DNA of 64,000 nucleotides from Clostridium transplantifaecale (GCF_900626075.1 NZ_UYZY01000001.1:558001-622000), one strand, 5' to 3'. Positions 1 to 9,372 are shown, counted from the stretch's first letter. Notes: generated by a model not told the origin, from the sequence alone. A program made the numbers and translations.

Positions 1-413
1 GAACCGTTCGACGGCCGGATGCCGATCACTTCCTCAAGTGTATCGTAGGGTTTTCCAACCGGAGATAAAAGTTCATCACCCGGGCGCAGGTTGCCCGCAA
101 GAGCCGTATAGAGGGCATGGGTCCCGCAGGTGATCTGAGGGCGCACCAGGGCGTCTTCCGTATGGAAAATATCGGCGTAAACCTGTTCCAGCGTCTCTCT
201 CCCCAAATCGTTGTAGCCATATCCCGTCGTACCTGCAAAATGGATATCACTGACCCTGTTTTTCTGCATTGCGGCGATTACTTTTAACTGGTTATATTCC
301 GCGTTTTGGTCTATCTCCTCAAAGCGCTCTTTCAGTGAGGACTCCACCTCGTTCCCGAAATCAAGCACTTTCCGGCTGATTCCAAGGCCTTCATACATCT
401 CTTCTAATTGCAT
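1..413 (-). CDS. ynbB: Methionine gamma-lyase family PLP enzyme, 5' part only
   Basis: The first 137 codons of a gene that runs off the left edge. Translating the minus strand from the ATG at 413 gives an open frame starting MQLEEMYEGLGISRK and including CGTHALYTALAGNLRPGDEL, the cofactor-fold start of an aspartate-aminotransferase-superfamily enzyme. This matches the methionine gamma-lyase family (YnbB-like) often found downstream of miaA in Clostridia and Bacillus. The active-site lysine is outside the window, so substrate is unknown. An AGGA-type ribosome site precedes the ATG, and the gap from the miaA stop is 20 bases, suggesting co-transcription. The family is probable from sequence; the reaction is inferred. 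Confidence 0.8.
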   Translation of the reverse strand, partial: MQLEEMYEGLGISRKVLDFGNEVESSLKERFEEIDQNAEYNQLKVIAAMQKNRVSDIHFAGTTGYGYNDLGRETLEQVYADIFHTEDALVRPQITCGTHALYTALAGNLRPGDELLSPVGKPYDTLEEVIGIRPSNG

Positions 414-433
414 TGTCCTGTTCCTTTTTCCTT

Positions 434-1444
434 TCACTGCATGTCGTCTGTACTGTTTGCTGCATTATTTTCATAACATGCATTCTGTGTATTAGTATTA
501 TCCCGTCCCGTTTCCATATGGTACTCGGATATGATATGATCAAGCACTCTCTCCCTGTCGTTGTCAAAGTCGGGCAGGTTCAGCCACCGTACGCCGCGTT
601 CCCGTTTAAACCAGGTGAGCTGGCGTTTGGCAAAATGGCGCGTATCGCGTTTCAGGATGTAAACCGCCTCCTCCAGGCTGCAGTTGCCATCCAGATAATC
701 GAGGATTTCCTTATAACCGAGGCCCTGCATTGAAACCATCTGTTTTGTCAAACCCATGGCCTTCAGGGATTTTACTTCCTCCACAAGGCCGTTTTCCATC
801 ATCTGGTCCACCCGGCGGTCGATGCGCTCATAGAGCACGCTCCTGTCGGTATTGACGACATAGTAGAAAAACTGGTAGGGAGATTCTTTACTGCGTTCTT
901 CTTCATTGTGGGCAGATATTTTTTCACCTGTCTGCCGGTAAAATTCCAGGGCGCGGATCACTCTCTTTATATTGTTTTCATGAATAGCGGCAGCCGACTC
1001 CGGATCGGCCTGTTCAAGCATCGCATGGAGAACGGCCGGGCCCTTTTCCCGGGCAAGGGTTTCCATCTCTTCCCGGAAGGTGCCGTCCTCCTCGGTTTCC
1101 GTGAAATCGATGTCATACAGAAGAGCCTGGATATAAAATCCCGTTCCTCCGGCAATAATCGGCACGGAACCACGTGAATAGATTTCCTCCAGCGCTTCCT
1201 TTGCTTTTTTCTGGAAGGTCACCACATTGAATTCTTCCGAAGGATCCAGAATATCAATCAGGTGATGGGGGACTCCACGCATCTCCTCTTTCGTGACTTT
1301 TGCGGAACCGATATCCATATGGCGGTAGACCTGCATGGAATCTGCACTGATAATCTCTCCTCCTATCCGCTCAGCGAGACGGACGGACAGGGCGGTCTTT
1401 CCTACGGCCGTAGGGCCTGTAATGATGATTAAAGGTTTCTTCAT
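434..1444 (-). CDS. miaA: tRNA dimethylallyltransferase
   Basis: Transfers the dimethylallyl group of DMAPP to N6 of A37 in tRNAs that read UNN codons, making i6A, the substrate of MiaB encoded at 7.8-9.3 kb. The protein (336 residues) opens with the P-loop GPTAVGKT and contains the DSMQVYRHMDIGSAK segment typical of MiaA. The start at 1444 (MKKPLIIITGP) is chosen because AGGAAA lies 7 bases upstream; the frame is open for another 32 codons upstream but without a ribosome site. The C-terminus has a polar Asn/Asp-rich tail of about 25 residues beyond the usual family end. It follows mutL after a structured 137-base gap. Confidence 0.96.
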   Translation of the reverse strand: MKKPLIIITGPTAVGKTALSVRLAERIGGEIISADSMQVYRHMDIGSAKVTKEEMRGVPHHLIDILDPSEEFNVVTFQKKAKEALEEIYSRGSVPIIAGGTGFYIQALLYDIDFTETEEDGTFREEMETLAREKGPAVLHAMLEQADPESAAAIHENNIKRVIRALEFYRQTGEKISAHNEEERSKESPYQFFYYVVNTDRSVLYERIDRRVDQMMENGLVEEVKSLKAMGLTKQMVSMQGLGYKEILDYLDGNCSLEEAVYILKRDTRHFAKRQLTWFKRERGVRWLNLPDFDNDRERVLDHIISEYHMETGRDNTNTQNACYENNAANSTDDMQ

Positions 1445-1482
1445 ATGATAGTTTTCCTGTATATGGGGTAGTTTTGTTGATA

Positions 1483-1513
1483 GGAAACAGACCCTTTCGA
1501 ATGCTGTCTGTTC
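1483..1513 (-). repeat. Hairpin in the miaA leader
   Basis: An imperfect inverted repeat: GGAAACAGAC at 1483-1492 against GTCTGTTCC at 1505-1513, with a 12-base loop. It lies in the mutL-miaA gap between the longer palindrome at 1538-1574 and the miaA ribosome site. On the minus strand it is not followed by a clear U-run, so it is not an obvious terminator. A role in mRNA processing or stability is only a guess. Confidence 0.45.
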
Positions 1514-1537
1514 CGGGATGGTTTCACGGTAACGCCT

Positions 1538-1574
1538 CACCAGGTTGACATAATTATATTATGTCAACCTGGTG
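1538..1574. repeat. Perfect 37-base palindrome between mutL and miaA
   Basis: CACCAGGTTGACATAAT (1538-1554) is repeated exactly as its reverse complement at 1558-1574, with only TAT between. It begins seven bases beyond the mutL stop. There is no T-run on either side, so a standard intrinsic terminator is unlikely. Each arm carries a TTGACA hexamer, but no well-spaced -10 box follows. It may be an RNA processing hairpin, a protein binding site or a small mobile repeat. Confidence 0.7.
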
Positions 1575-1581
1575 GCGGTTT

Positions 1582-3780
1582 CTATACAATGCGCTTGAAT
1601 TTCTTTTCCAGTTCATACTTGCTCATGGTAATGATGGTCGGTCTGCCGTGAGGGCAGGCGTACGGATTTTCCAGTTCCAGCAGTTCGTCAATCAGTTTGT
1701 CGGCTTCCATGGCCGACATTGCGTGGTTGCCTTTGACCGCCGCCTTGCATGACATGGAGGCAATCTTTTCATTGATAATATCGGGCGTGCCCTGGTCGAC
1801 TCCATCGGTCAGGCCGTCTATCATCTCCATCAGCAGCTCTCTTTTTGCAATGGAAAAAAGATTGGCGGGAACTGCCCTCACCGCATACTCTTTGCCGCCG
1901 AAATGCTCAATCTCAAATCCGACCGATGTGAAATGATCCATGTATTTCTTAAGCATCAATTCCTCGTTTCCTGACAGGGTCAGGATAATCGGAGGATTAA
2001 TTAACTGTGAAGTGTACTCTCGCTTTTTCAGCGAGGCGATTGTCTTCTCATAAAGAACCTTCTCATGGGCCGCGTGCTGATCGATAATGTAAAGATTGTC
2101 ATGAAACTGCACCAGCCAGTAAGTGTCGAACAGCTGGCCGATCAGGATGTGCTCGGAGCGGGCCTGCTTTGTGAGCAGTTTTTCTTCGAATAAATCAAGC
2201 TGCTTTGGCGCGGCCTGTGACAGGGTGTCTGCCGCCGCTGTCTCTGCTTCAGGGCGCAAATCGGAGGGTGAATCCGATCCGGTATTTGGTTCCGGATCAA
2301 TATTCTGCTCTGGTCCGATACCGTGTTCCGATTCAATCCCGGTATCCGGCTTTGCGGCAGAGAAAGAAACGGGGGCGTCCGGCCGCCCTGAATAGGGGGC
2401 GGTTTCATCTGCAATCACGGGTGTCCTTACGGAGAGCAGATCCCTGATATCCTTTCCGGTCAGACCGGAAGAGCCAGAAGGCCTGCCGCCCGCTTCCGGC
2501 GCAGCCTGCTCACTTGCTGCTGCTTCGTGGGCGCTTGTGAGATCCGAGGCTGCCGCTGATTGAATCAGGGACTCCGCCTGCAGTCTGCGTTTTTCAAAGG
2601 GCTCAGGCCGGTTTTCCCTGAAAATAACGGGTTTGAGTCCCCTGGATGATGGGACGCCGTAAGGCATTCCGTCCTGTGTCCGGCCGTTCCCATAAGACCC
2701 GCCTATGCCACGGTCTTTCCCTGTTTCCTGGTTTTCAGCATTCTTCCCGCCAAACGGGTTTACACCAGGCAGTTCGACCTGCGGGATCAGTTCTTTTTGC
2801 GACAGGGCCATTGAGATTGTATGGTACACCATCTTATAGACCATCTCCCCATCCCTGAAGCGCAGCTCCATCTTGGCCGGATGGACGTTGACATCCAGAA
2901 ATTCCGGCTCAATCGTAAACTGGAGCATGGTAAAAGGGTATTTGTGCTGCATCATAAAAGGCTTGTAGGCATCTTCTATCGCTTTGTTGATAAGACTGCT
3001 TTTGATATATCTGCCATTGATAAAATAGTTTTCATAATTGCGGTTTCCCCTGGCAATCAGGGGTTTTCCGATATAACCTTCCACCTTCACCGGATCCGCC
3101 CCCGACTCCACCGGAAGCAGATTAGCCGCAATCTCGCGGCCGAATATGGTGTAAACAATATCCTTCAGGTTGTGGTTCCCCGAGGTATGGAGCTTGCTCT
3201 GTCCGTTCTGGATGAGTCTGATGGAAATCTCGGGATGTGACAAGGCGATTTTCTCCACCAGATCGGCCACATGGGCGCCCTCCGTCATCGGGGTTTTCAG
3301 GAATTTTCTTCTGGCGGGCGTATTGTAGAAGAGGTTTCTCGCTATGAAGGTAGTTCCCTCCGGAGCGCCCACCTCTTCCAGGGAAATTTCTTCTCCGCCC
3401 TCTATCTGATATCTGGATCCCGACATGCTTCCCGTCGTCTTTGTAATGAGTTCCACCTGGGCTACGGAGGCAATGCTCGAAAGAGCCTCACCCCGGAACC
3501 CTAAAGAGGCCACGGTAAATAAATCTTCCACCGTCCTGATTTTACTCGTCGCGTGACGCAGGAACGCAAGCGGAATCTGCTCTTTTGGAATTCCGCAGCC
3601 ATTGTCCGTAACGCGGATCATGGAAAGGCCGCCGTCGCGTATCTCAACGGTGACCGCCGTCGCTTTGGCATCGACGGCATTCTCAAGAAGTTCTTTTACA
3701 ACGGAGGCAGGGCGTTCGATCACCTCTCCGGCCGCTATCTGGTTAATCGTATTCTGATCTAATACTTGAATGTTTGCCAT
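1582..3780 (-). CDS. mutL: DNA mismatch repair protein MutL
   Basis: Couples MutS mismatch recognition to strand incision and excision. The GHKL ATPase domain shows KELLENAVDAKA (motif I, ~30-41), VTDNGCGIP (~58-66) and GFRGEALSSI (~94-103). The C-terminal domain carries the metal-binding endonuclease motif DQHAAHEKVLYE (~565, fits DQHA-x2-E-x4-E) and CPHGRPT (~711), so it should nick DNA itself, as in bacteria without MutH. A linker of about 200 residues rich in Pro, Ser, Glu and Asp (~340-545) separates the two and makes the protein longer (732 residues) than many MutL. ATG start with AAGGAGG. It follows mutS after 37 bases, presumably in one transcript. Confidence 0.98.
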   Translation of the reverse strand: MANIQVLDQNTINQIAAGEVIERPASVVKELLENAVDAKATAVTVEIRDGGLSMIRVTDNGCGIPKEQIPLAFLRHATSKIRTVEDLFTVASLGFRGEALSSIASVAQVELITKTTGSMSGSRYQIEGGEEISLEEVGAPEGTTFIARNLFYNTPARRKFLKTPMTEGAHVADLVEKIALSHPEISIRLIQNGQSKLHTSGNHNLKDIVYTIFGREIAANLLPVESGADPVKVEGYIGKPLIARGNRNYENYFINGRYIKSSLINKAIEDAYKPFMMQHKYPFTMLQFTIEPEFLDVNVHPAKMELRFRDGEMVYKMVYHTISMALSQKELIPQVELPGVNPFGGKNAENQETGKDRGIGGSYGNGRTQDGMPYGVPSSRGLKPVIFRENRPEPFEKRRLQAESLIQSAAASDLTSAHEAAASEQAAPEAGGRPSGSSGLTGKDIRDLLSVRTPVIADETAPYSGRPDAPVSFSAAKPDTGIESEHGIGPEQNIDPEPNTGSDSPSDLRPEAETAAADTLSQAAPKQLDLFEEKLLTKQARSEHILIGQLFDTYWLVQFHDNLYIIDQHAAHEKVLYEKTIASLKKREYTSQLINPPIILTLSGNEELMLKKYMDHFTSVGFEIEHFGGKEYAVRAVPANLFSIAKRELLMEMIDGLTDGVDQGTPDIINEKIASMSCKAAVKGNHAMSAMEADKLIDELLELENPYACPHGRPTIITMSKYELEKKFKRIV

Positions 3781-3817
3781 CGTTTCGCCTCCTTATACTA
3801 ATGCTTAATGCCGATTA

Positions 3818-6481
3818 TTACTGTTTGCTGCTCCATCTGTTTCTCAGACGTGACTGCATCTTGTCGAGGGTGGTCAGGGCGTCAATAGGAGACATTTTGT
3901 TAATCTCAAGCTCCATCAGCTCCTTGATGATGTCATCCTCGCTCACCGTATCAAAGATAGACATCTGAAGCAGATCCACCTCGTCCGGTTTGCTCAGCTT
4001 CTTCCTGACCGCGATTCCACAGCCGTTCTCGGCTATTTCCTTGGCACGGGCGGTGATGTCGGCGTCGCTCAGCTCTTCTACCAGCTCTTTGGCGCGTTCG
4101 ATGACCGGATCCGGCACACCTGCCAGCTTGGCAACCTGGATGCCGTAGCTCTTGTCCGCCCCGCCTTTTACAATTTTTCTGAGGAAAACGATATCGTCTC
4201 CCTGCTCCTTGACGGCGATGCAGTAGTTGTTGACTCCGCTCATCGTGCCTTCCAGTTCCGTCAGCTCATGGTAATGAGTGGCGAACAGGGTTTTGGCTCC
4301 CAGAATCTTGGTGTTGCTGATATATTCCACGACGGCCCAGGCAATAGAAAGACCGTCAAAGGTGCTCGTTCCGCGCCCGATCTCATCCAGGATGAGAAGG
4401 CTGTTCCTGGTCGCATTCCGTAAAATGTTGGCGACCTCGGTCATCTCAACCATGAAGGTACTCTGGCCCGACGCCAGATCATCGGATGCGCCGACTCGTG
4501 TAAAGATTCTGTCGCAGAGACCGATATCGGCATCGTCGGCCGGAACAAAACTGCCGATCTGCGCCATCAGCGTGATCAGGGCAGTCTGTCTCATATAGGT
4601 GGATTTACCTGCCATGTTGGGTCCCGTGATGATGGAAACACGGTTTTTCCCATTGTCCAGATACGTGTCGTTGGCCACGAACATGCCGCCCGACATCATC
4701 TGCTCCACCACCGGATGACGGCCGTTTTTAATATGGATAATGCCCTTCTCATTGATTGCCGGCTTCACATAATTATTTCTCACCGCCACTACGGAGAGGG
4801 AGGCCAGGACATCGATAAGGGCGACGGCATGGGCTGTCTGCTGGATTCTCTTTACTTCCCCGGCAACGCCGTCTCTGACCTGGCAGAACAGTTCATATTC
4901 CAGGGAGTAAAGCTTGTCCTCCGCCCCCATAATCACGTCTTCCAGTTCTTTTAAACGGTCCGTTGTGTACCGCTCCGCATTAGTGAGCGTCTGTTTCCTG
5001 ATAAAATAATCGGGTACCTGTTCCTTGAAGGAGTTGGTGACTTCAAAATAATAACCGAAAACTTTGTTATATTTGATCTTCAGGTTTTTAATGCCCGTCT
5101 TTTCTTTCTCCGTCTGTTCCAGTTCAGCCAGCCATGTTTTACCCTCCGTCTTTGCATGGCGCAGACGGTCCGCCTCCTCATGGAAGCCGTCTTTTATGAT
5201 GCCGCCGTCCCGGACCGATATGGGCGGATCGTCGACGATCGCGTCGTCAATCAGCTTTTTCAAATCCTCCAGAGGATCGAGCTGCTCTTCTGTCTCCTTC
5301 AGCATCCCGGCGCTGAATTCCTTCAGGATGTGTTTGATATGCGGCAGCATTTCAAGGGAATTCCGAAATGAAATCAGGTCGCGCGGGTTAGCCGTTTTAT
5401 AACTGATACGCCCTAAGAGGCGTTCCAGATCATAGATCGGATTCAGATATTCACAGATTTCCTCCCTGGAAATATAGTTCATATTCAGCTCTTCAATCGC
5501 GTTCTGGCGTTTCAGGATTTCATCTTTATTGATCAGCGGCTGTTCCACGAAGGAACGGAGCATTCTGGCTCCCATAGCCGTTTTCGTCTTATCTAATACC
5601 CAGAGCAGGGTTCCTCTCTTCTGCTTTTCGCGCAGGGTCTCAATCAGCTCCAGATTGCGTCTTGTGGAAGTGTCGAGCATCATAAACTGCCCCGTCGTAT
5701 AGGGGGTGATTCTCGTCAGGTGATCCAGCGAGTTCTTCTGTGTCTCATAGAGATACTGCAGCACGGCCCCCGCCGCGATAGTGCCCGTCTCGTAGTCGTT
5801 CAGGCCAAGACCTTCCAGGTGCTCTACATGAAAATGATCCCGCAGAAGTTTTCTGCAGAATTCATCAGAAAAGAACCGATTATCCAGATCCGAAATAACG
5901 ACGCGCAGTCTGTTTTTCAAATCATCTAAATCGATTCCCGACATGTAAAATGCTTCATTGCATATAATTTCAGAAGGAGAAAATTTGTAAATCTCATCGA
6001 TCAGGTTCCGCTCCGATTTGACCTCGGTCACCAGATAATCGCCGGTGCTGACATCGGCTACGGAAATTCCGAATACGCCGTCGGTGTACACAATGCCCAT
6101 CAGATAATTGTTCTTCGACTCTTCAAGAGCCTGGGAGTTGGTGATGGTGCCCGGCGTAACGACGCGGATTACTTCCCTCTTTACAAGCCCCTTTGCGGTT
6201 TTCGGGTCTTCTACCTGTTCCCCGATTGCCACCTTATAGCCCTTTTGGACGAGCTTGCTCAAATAACCTTCAAGCGCGTGATAAGGAACGCCACACATAG
6301 GTGCGCGTTCCTCAAGTCCACAGTCTTTTCCAGTTAGTGTAATTTCCAGTTCCCGGGATGCCGTTAAGGCATCCTCAAAGAACATCTCATAGAAATCTCC
6401 GAGTCTGTAAAAAAGAATACAGTCGGGATATTGTTTTTTAGTCTCCAGATACTGGGTCATCATTGGTGAAAGCTGTGTCAC
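3818..6481 (-). CDS. mutS: DNA mismatch repair protein MutS
   Basis: Recognises base mismatches and small loops and recruits MutL. The N-terminal mismatch-reading motif F-Y-E is at residues 30-32 (GDFYEMF). The C-terminal ABC-type ATPase shows Walker A GPNMAGKST (~623) and Walker B with signature DEIGRGTSTFDG (~699), followed by the switch histidine region THYHELTEL. Length 887 residues, normal for MutS1. The start is a GTG at 6481 preceded by AGAGG; the methionine at residue 7 is an alternative. It lies 18 bases after the L,D-transpeptidase gene, so read-through from miaB is plausible. Confidence 0.98.
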   Translation of the reverse strand: MTQLSPMMTQYLETKKQYPDCILFYRLGDFYEMFFEDALTASRELEITLTGKDCGLEERAPMCGVPYHALEGYLSKLVQKGYKVAIGEQVEDPKTAKGLVKREVIRVVTPGTITNSQALEESKNNYLMGIVYTDGVFGISVADVSTGDYLVTEVKSERNLIDEIYKFSPSEIICNEAFYMSGIDLDDLKNRLRVVISDLDNRFFSDEFCRKLLRDHFHVEHLEGLGLNDYETGTIAAGAVLQYLYETQKNSLDHLTRITPYTTGQFMMLDTSTRRNLELIETLREKQKRGTLLWVLDKTKTAMGARMLRSFVEQPLINKDEILKRQNAIEELNMNYISREEICEYLNPIYDLERLLGRISYKTANPRDLISFRNSLEMLPHIKHILKEFSAGMLKETEEQLDPLEDLKKLIDDAIVDDPPISVRDGGIIKDGFHEEADRLRHAKTEGKTWLAELEQTEKEKTGIKNLKIKYNKVFGYYFEVTNSFKEQVPDYFIRKQTLTNAERYTTDRLKELEDVIMGAEDKLYSLEYELFCQVRDGVAGEVKRIQQTAHAVALIDVLASLSVVAVRNNYVKPAINEKGIIHIKNGRHPVVEQMMSGGMFVANDTYLDNGKNRVSIITGPNMAGKSTYMRQTALITLMAQIGSFVPADDADIGLCDRIFTRVGASDDLASGQSTFMVEMTEVANILRNATRNSLLILDEIGRGTSTFDGLSIAWAVVEYISNTKILGAKTLFATHYHELTELEGTMSGVNNYCIAVKEQGDDIVFLRKIVKGGADKSYGIQVAKLAGVPDPVIERAKELVEELSDADITARAKEIAENGCGIAVRKKLSKPDEVDLLQMSIFDTVSEDDIIKELMELEINKMSPIDALTTLDKMQSRLRNRWSSKQ

Positions 6482-6499
6482 GTTTTAACCTCTCTTCTC

Positions 6500-7807
6500 T
6501 TATCTTACAATAAGCGGATCCGTCGGATCCCATGTCTGCTCAAAGGAGAGCGGAACCAGTTCCGGAACGTCGAACGGTGATGCCACATTCGGGTCCTCGT
6601 AGATTGTAACCGCTGTACCAAGTGCACAGTTATCGTAAATCCATTTAGAGTTTTCTGCGGTTAATCGCACGCAGCCGAGAGATCTTGTAACACCCAGGCC
6701 GTTGTAGCCAACCGTCATCAGAGCGTTGATATCCGGTGTCTCATAGGTAATGGAGTGTAACAGGAAGCCCTGTGTGATTCTCGTTGCATACTGTGTGTAT
6801 GTATCATTTACCATCAGTCTCCAGCGGTATTTCTCAGGAGTGTAAAATGTTCCGATCGGTGTATCGTCACCTACGGATGTCAGCATCGCCTTCACCGGAA
6901 TGATATATCCGTTGCTTCCGTCTTTTGCATAGACAGTCAGGCAGTTGAGGGTCTTGTTGACCTTCAGAAGATAGCTGCTCTGCTTTCCAATCAGCGGTTC
7001 CACATTCTGTACAAGGCGGCCGTATGAATCAAAGTAGAACTTATAACCGTCCACATACTGCCATCCCGTCAGGGCGCGTCCGTCTACAAAATAGTAGCGG
7101 GCATGGTCGTTGGATACCCAGCCGTTGTAGTTTGTTCCGTCCTCATTCACCAGAGTGGTTGCATTCTCGGCGAGAACAAGACGGCTCGAAAGAGGCGTTA
7201 TATAACGCATGGCGTCGCTCACAGGTCCCTGGGCTCCCTTCGGCACAAGTATTACCTCAATGCCGAGAAGTTTTTCACCGATATCGCTTGTACCGGCTAT
7301 CTGGCCGTTCATGGCCCAGCCCATCTTGCCCTGGCCGGATGAGGTGGCGCTGTAATAAACATCGTACATACGCTCCGCATCACCTGTCAGCTGAATCTGG
7401 AATGCCTCAACATAGTTACCGTCTCCCGGAACGCCTGTCAGGCCACCGTCGTGATACCACCACAGGAAACCGCCAGTATTCGTGTAGGCGCGGTAGGATA
7501 CTCCGCCGATTCCATCGAAGTTTTTAAGATCCATGGAGAAGGCAGTAATATCGCCGGATGATTCAAAGGTATAATTTACTGCCACATGAAGAGAGGTATC
7601 CTCCACCGCGGGCTGTTCTGTGCCGGCCTGTTGCTGATGTCCTGCGGCAGTGGTGCCGCCCGGTCCGAAACCGGCATTGTCTGTGTTGCCTGTTGATGCC
7701 GATGGAGCGCCGGCTTCACTTGCAGGTCCTGCATATGCCGTAAAGCTTCCGCCGGCGAGCATAAACGCCGACATGGCAACTGCAAGACCTTTATAGTGCT
7801 TTTTCAT
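6500..7807 (-). CDS. Secreted L,D-transpeptidase with cell-wall-binding repeats
   Basis: Predicted extracytoplasmic enzyme making 3-3 cross-links in peptidoglycan or attaching proteins to it. Residues 1-26 are a signal peptide (MKKHYKGLAVAMSAFMLAGG, then AYA). A Pro/Ala/Gly/Gln-rich stretch follows, then a domain of unknown type (~70-220). Residues ~230-268 hold choline-binding-type repeats (GWVSNDHARYYFVDGRALTG and GWQYVDGYKFYFDSYGR), and the YkuD domain fills ~280-410. The catalytic centre is H~350 (LLHSITYE) and the Cys of SLGCVRL (~377); Leu replaces the usual His or Arg of the S-x-G-C motif. AAGGAGG start. The odd position between miaB and mutS says nothing about mismatch repair. Confidence 0.9.
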   Translation of the reverse strand: MKKHYKGLAVAMSAFMLAGGSFTAYAGPASEAGAPSASTGNTDNAGFGPGGTTAAGHQQQAGTEQPAVEDTSLHVAVNYTFESSGDITAFSMDLKNFDGIGGVSYRAYTNTGGFLWWYHDGGLTGVPGDGNYVEAFQIQLTGDAERMYDVYYSATSSGQGKMGWAMNGQIAGTSDIGEKLLGIEVILVPKGAQGPVSDAMRYITPLSSRLVLAENATTLVNEDGTNYNGWVSNDHARYYFVDGRALTGWQYVDGYKFYFDSYGRLVQNVEPLIGKQSSYLLKVNKTLNCLTVYAKDGSNGYIIPVKAMLTSVGDDTPIGTFYTPEKYRWRLMVNDTYTQYATRITQGFLLHSITYETPDINALMTVGYNGLGVTRSLGCVRLTAENSKWIYDNCALGTAVTIYEDPNVASPFDVPELVPLSFEQTWDPTDPLIVR

Positions 7808-7821
7808 AGAAAATTTCCTCC

Positions 7822-9294
7822 TTATTTATCCTTAAGAGTGTCCTGGGGGCCGTGATGCAGGCTGCCCATATAATAAAAGCCTTTGGACTGCTCAAGGTAT
7901 ACATTAACAATCTTTCCAATCAGATCCCTGCTTCCGGGGAAGTGGACAATCGTATTGTTGGAAAGCCGCCCGGTGAGATAACCCTCTTCGTGATCATCCG
8001 GTTCTTCCACCAGGACCTCCTGAACCGTGTGAAGCTCCCGGCCGCATACCTGGGCCGAAATCTCCTGGACCTCCTTCAGAAGGCGGTCAAAACGGTTCTT
8101 CACCGCTTCCTCCGGTACCTGTTCTTCCATCGCCGCAGCCGGAGTTCCGGTACGTTTGGAATAAATAAAGGTGAATGCGCTGTCATAGCGCACGGTTCTC
8201 ACCACATCCAGAGTCTCCTCAAAGTCTTCTTCCGTCTCTCCCGGGAAACCTACGATGATATCCGTGGTCAGGGAAATATCCGGGATGGCTGACCTAATCT
8301 TCTCAGCCAGTGTGAGGTACTGCTCTTTCGTGTACTTCCGGTTCATCAGATTCAGGATACGGCTGCTTCCCGACTGAAGGGGAAGGTGCAGATGACGGCA
8401 GATTTTCTTCGAGTCCTTCATCACCTCAATCAGCTCGTCCGACAAATCCTTCGGATGGGACGTCATAAAACGGATTCTTTGAAGGCCCTCAATCTGTTCC
8501 ACTCTCCTCAGCAGCTCGGCAAAGGTGATGGGATGCTCCAGGTTTTTACCATAGGAGTTGACGTTCTGTCCGAGAAGCATGATCTCAACGACTCCGGTTT
8601 GTACCAGAGACTCGATCTCGCGGATGATGTCCTCCGGATTTCTGCTGCGCTCCCGTCCCCTGACGTAAGGGACAATGCAGTAGCTGCAGAAATTGTTGCA
8701 GCCGAACATGATATTGACTCCCGATTTAAACGGATATTTCCGCTCAGCCGGAAGGTCCTCCACAATCCGTTCGGTGTCCTTCCATATGTCTATTACCATC
8801 TTCTTCCCGTCAATTCTTTCGGAAAGAAGCTCCGCAAGCTTGTAAATGTTGTGGGTGCCGAAAATAATATCGACGAAACGGTAGCTCTTCTTAAGTTTCT
8901 CCACAACTTCGGGTTCCTGCATCATACAGCCGCAGAGGCTGATCATCATGTGGGGATTCTTTTTCTTCAGGCTGTGGAGGTAGCCCAGACGTCCGTAAAC
9001 ACGCTGGTTGGCGTTCTCACGGACCGTACAGGTATTGTAAAGAACAAAATCAGATTCTTCGTCCGTCCCTTCCGCAAAGCCTGCTTCCAAAAGAATTCCC
9101 ATCAGTTTTTCCGAATCGTGGGCATTCATCTGGCAGCCGAATGTGGAGATAAAGCAGGTCATCGGCCTTCCGAGCTCTTCACTCTTCTTTGTGACCCACT
9201 GTCTGCACCTGGCGATAAAATACTGCTGTCTGGCCGGTTCCGTCTCCGGAGGCAGACAGGAAAGGTCAATATTTTCGTAATCTATTGAAGTCAT
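7822..9294 (-). CDS. miaB: tRNA-2-methylthio-N6-dimethylallyladenosine synthase
   Basis: Radical-SAM methylthiotransferase that converts i6A37 (made by MiaA) to ms2i6A37. The N-terminal UPF0004 domain has the first cluster cysteine in STFGCQMNAHDSEK (~54). The radical SAM CxxxCxxC is CNNFCSYC (~200), and a C-terminal TRAM domain ends near residue 470. The start at 9294 (MTSIDYENIDL) is preferred to ATGs 30 and 39 bases upstream: AAGGAGAA precedes it, although spacing is long (~12), and the promoter at 9344-9372 would start transcription almost on top of the upstream ATGs. An ~40-residue N-terminal extension before the UPF0004 domain is common in Clostridia. Distinct from RimO at 60.8-62.1 kb. 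Confidence 0.95.
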   Translation of the reverse strand: MTSIDYENIDLSCLPPETEPARQQYFIARCRQWVTKKSEELGRPMTCFISTFGCQMNAHDSEKLMGILLEAGFAEGTDEESDFVLYNTCTVRENANQRVYGRLGYLHSLKKKNPHMMISLCGCMMQEPEVVEKLKKSYRFVDIIFGTHNIYKLAELLSERIDGKKMVIDIWKDTERIVEDLPAERKYPFKSGVNIMFGCNNFCSYCIVPYVRGRERSRNPEDIIREIESLVQTGVVEIMLLGQNVNSYGKNLEHPITFAELLRRVEQIEGLQRIRFMTSHPKDLSDELIEVMKDSKKICRHLHLPLQSGSSRILNLMNRKYTKEQYLTLAEKIRSAIPDISLTTDIIVGFPGETEEDFEETLDVVRTVRYDSAFTFIYSKRTGTPAAAMEEQVPEEAVKNRFDRLLKEVQEISAQVCGRELHTVQEVLVEEPDDHEEGYLTGRLSNNTIVHFPGSRDLIGKIVNVYLEQSKGFYYMGSLHHGPQDTLKDK

Positions 9295-9343
9295 AAAATA
9301 TGTAGTTCTCCTTGTGTCTTCCATCGTTTTCATACATTAGTTA

Positions 9344-9372
9344 ATATTACTATAATGCAGTCAAATGATCAA
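9344..9372 (-). promoter_or_regulatory. Promoter of the miaB-mutS-mutL-miaA cluster
   Basis: On the minus strand TTGATC (9367-9372), 17 bases, then TAATAT (9344-9349): a good vegetative sigma promoter. Transcription would begin near 9337, just ahead of miaB. It is the only clear promoter seen for the following six genes, which have small gaps. Confidence 0.65.

Noticed and set aside
8386..9288. A 300-codon plus-strand frame opposite miaB
   Set aside because: Shadow of miaB; no start signals and no homology that I recognise.
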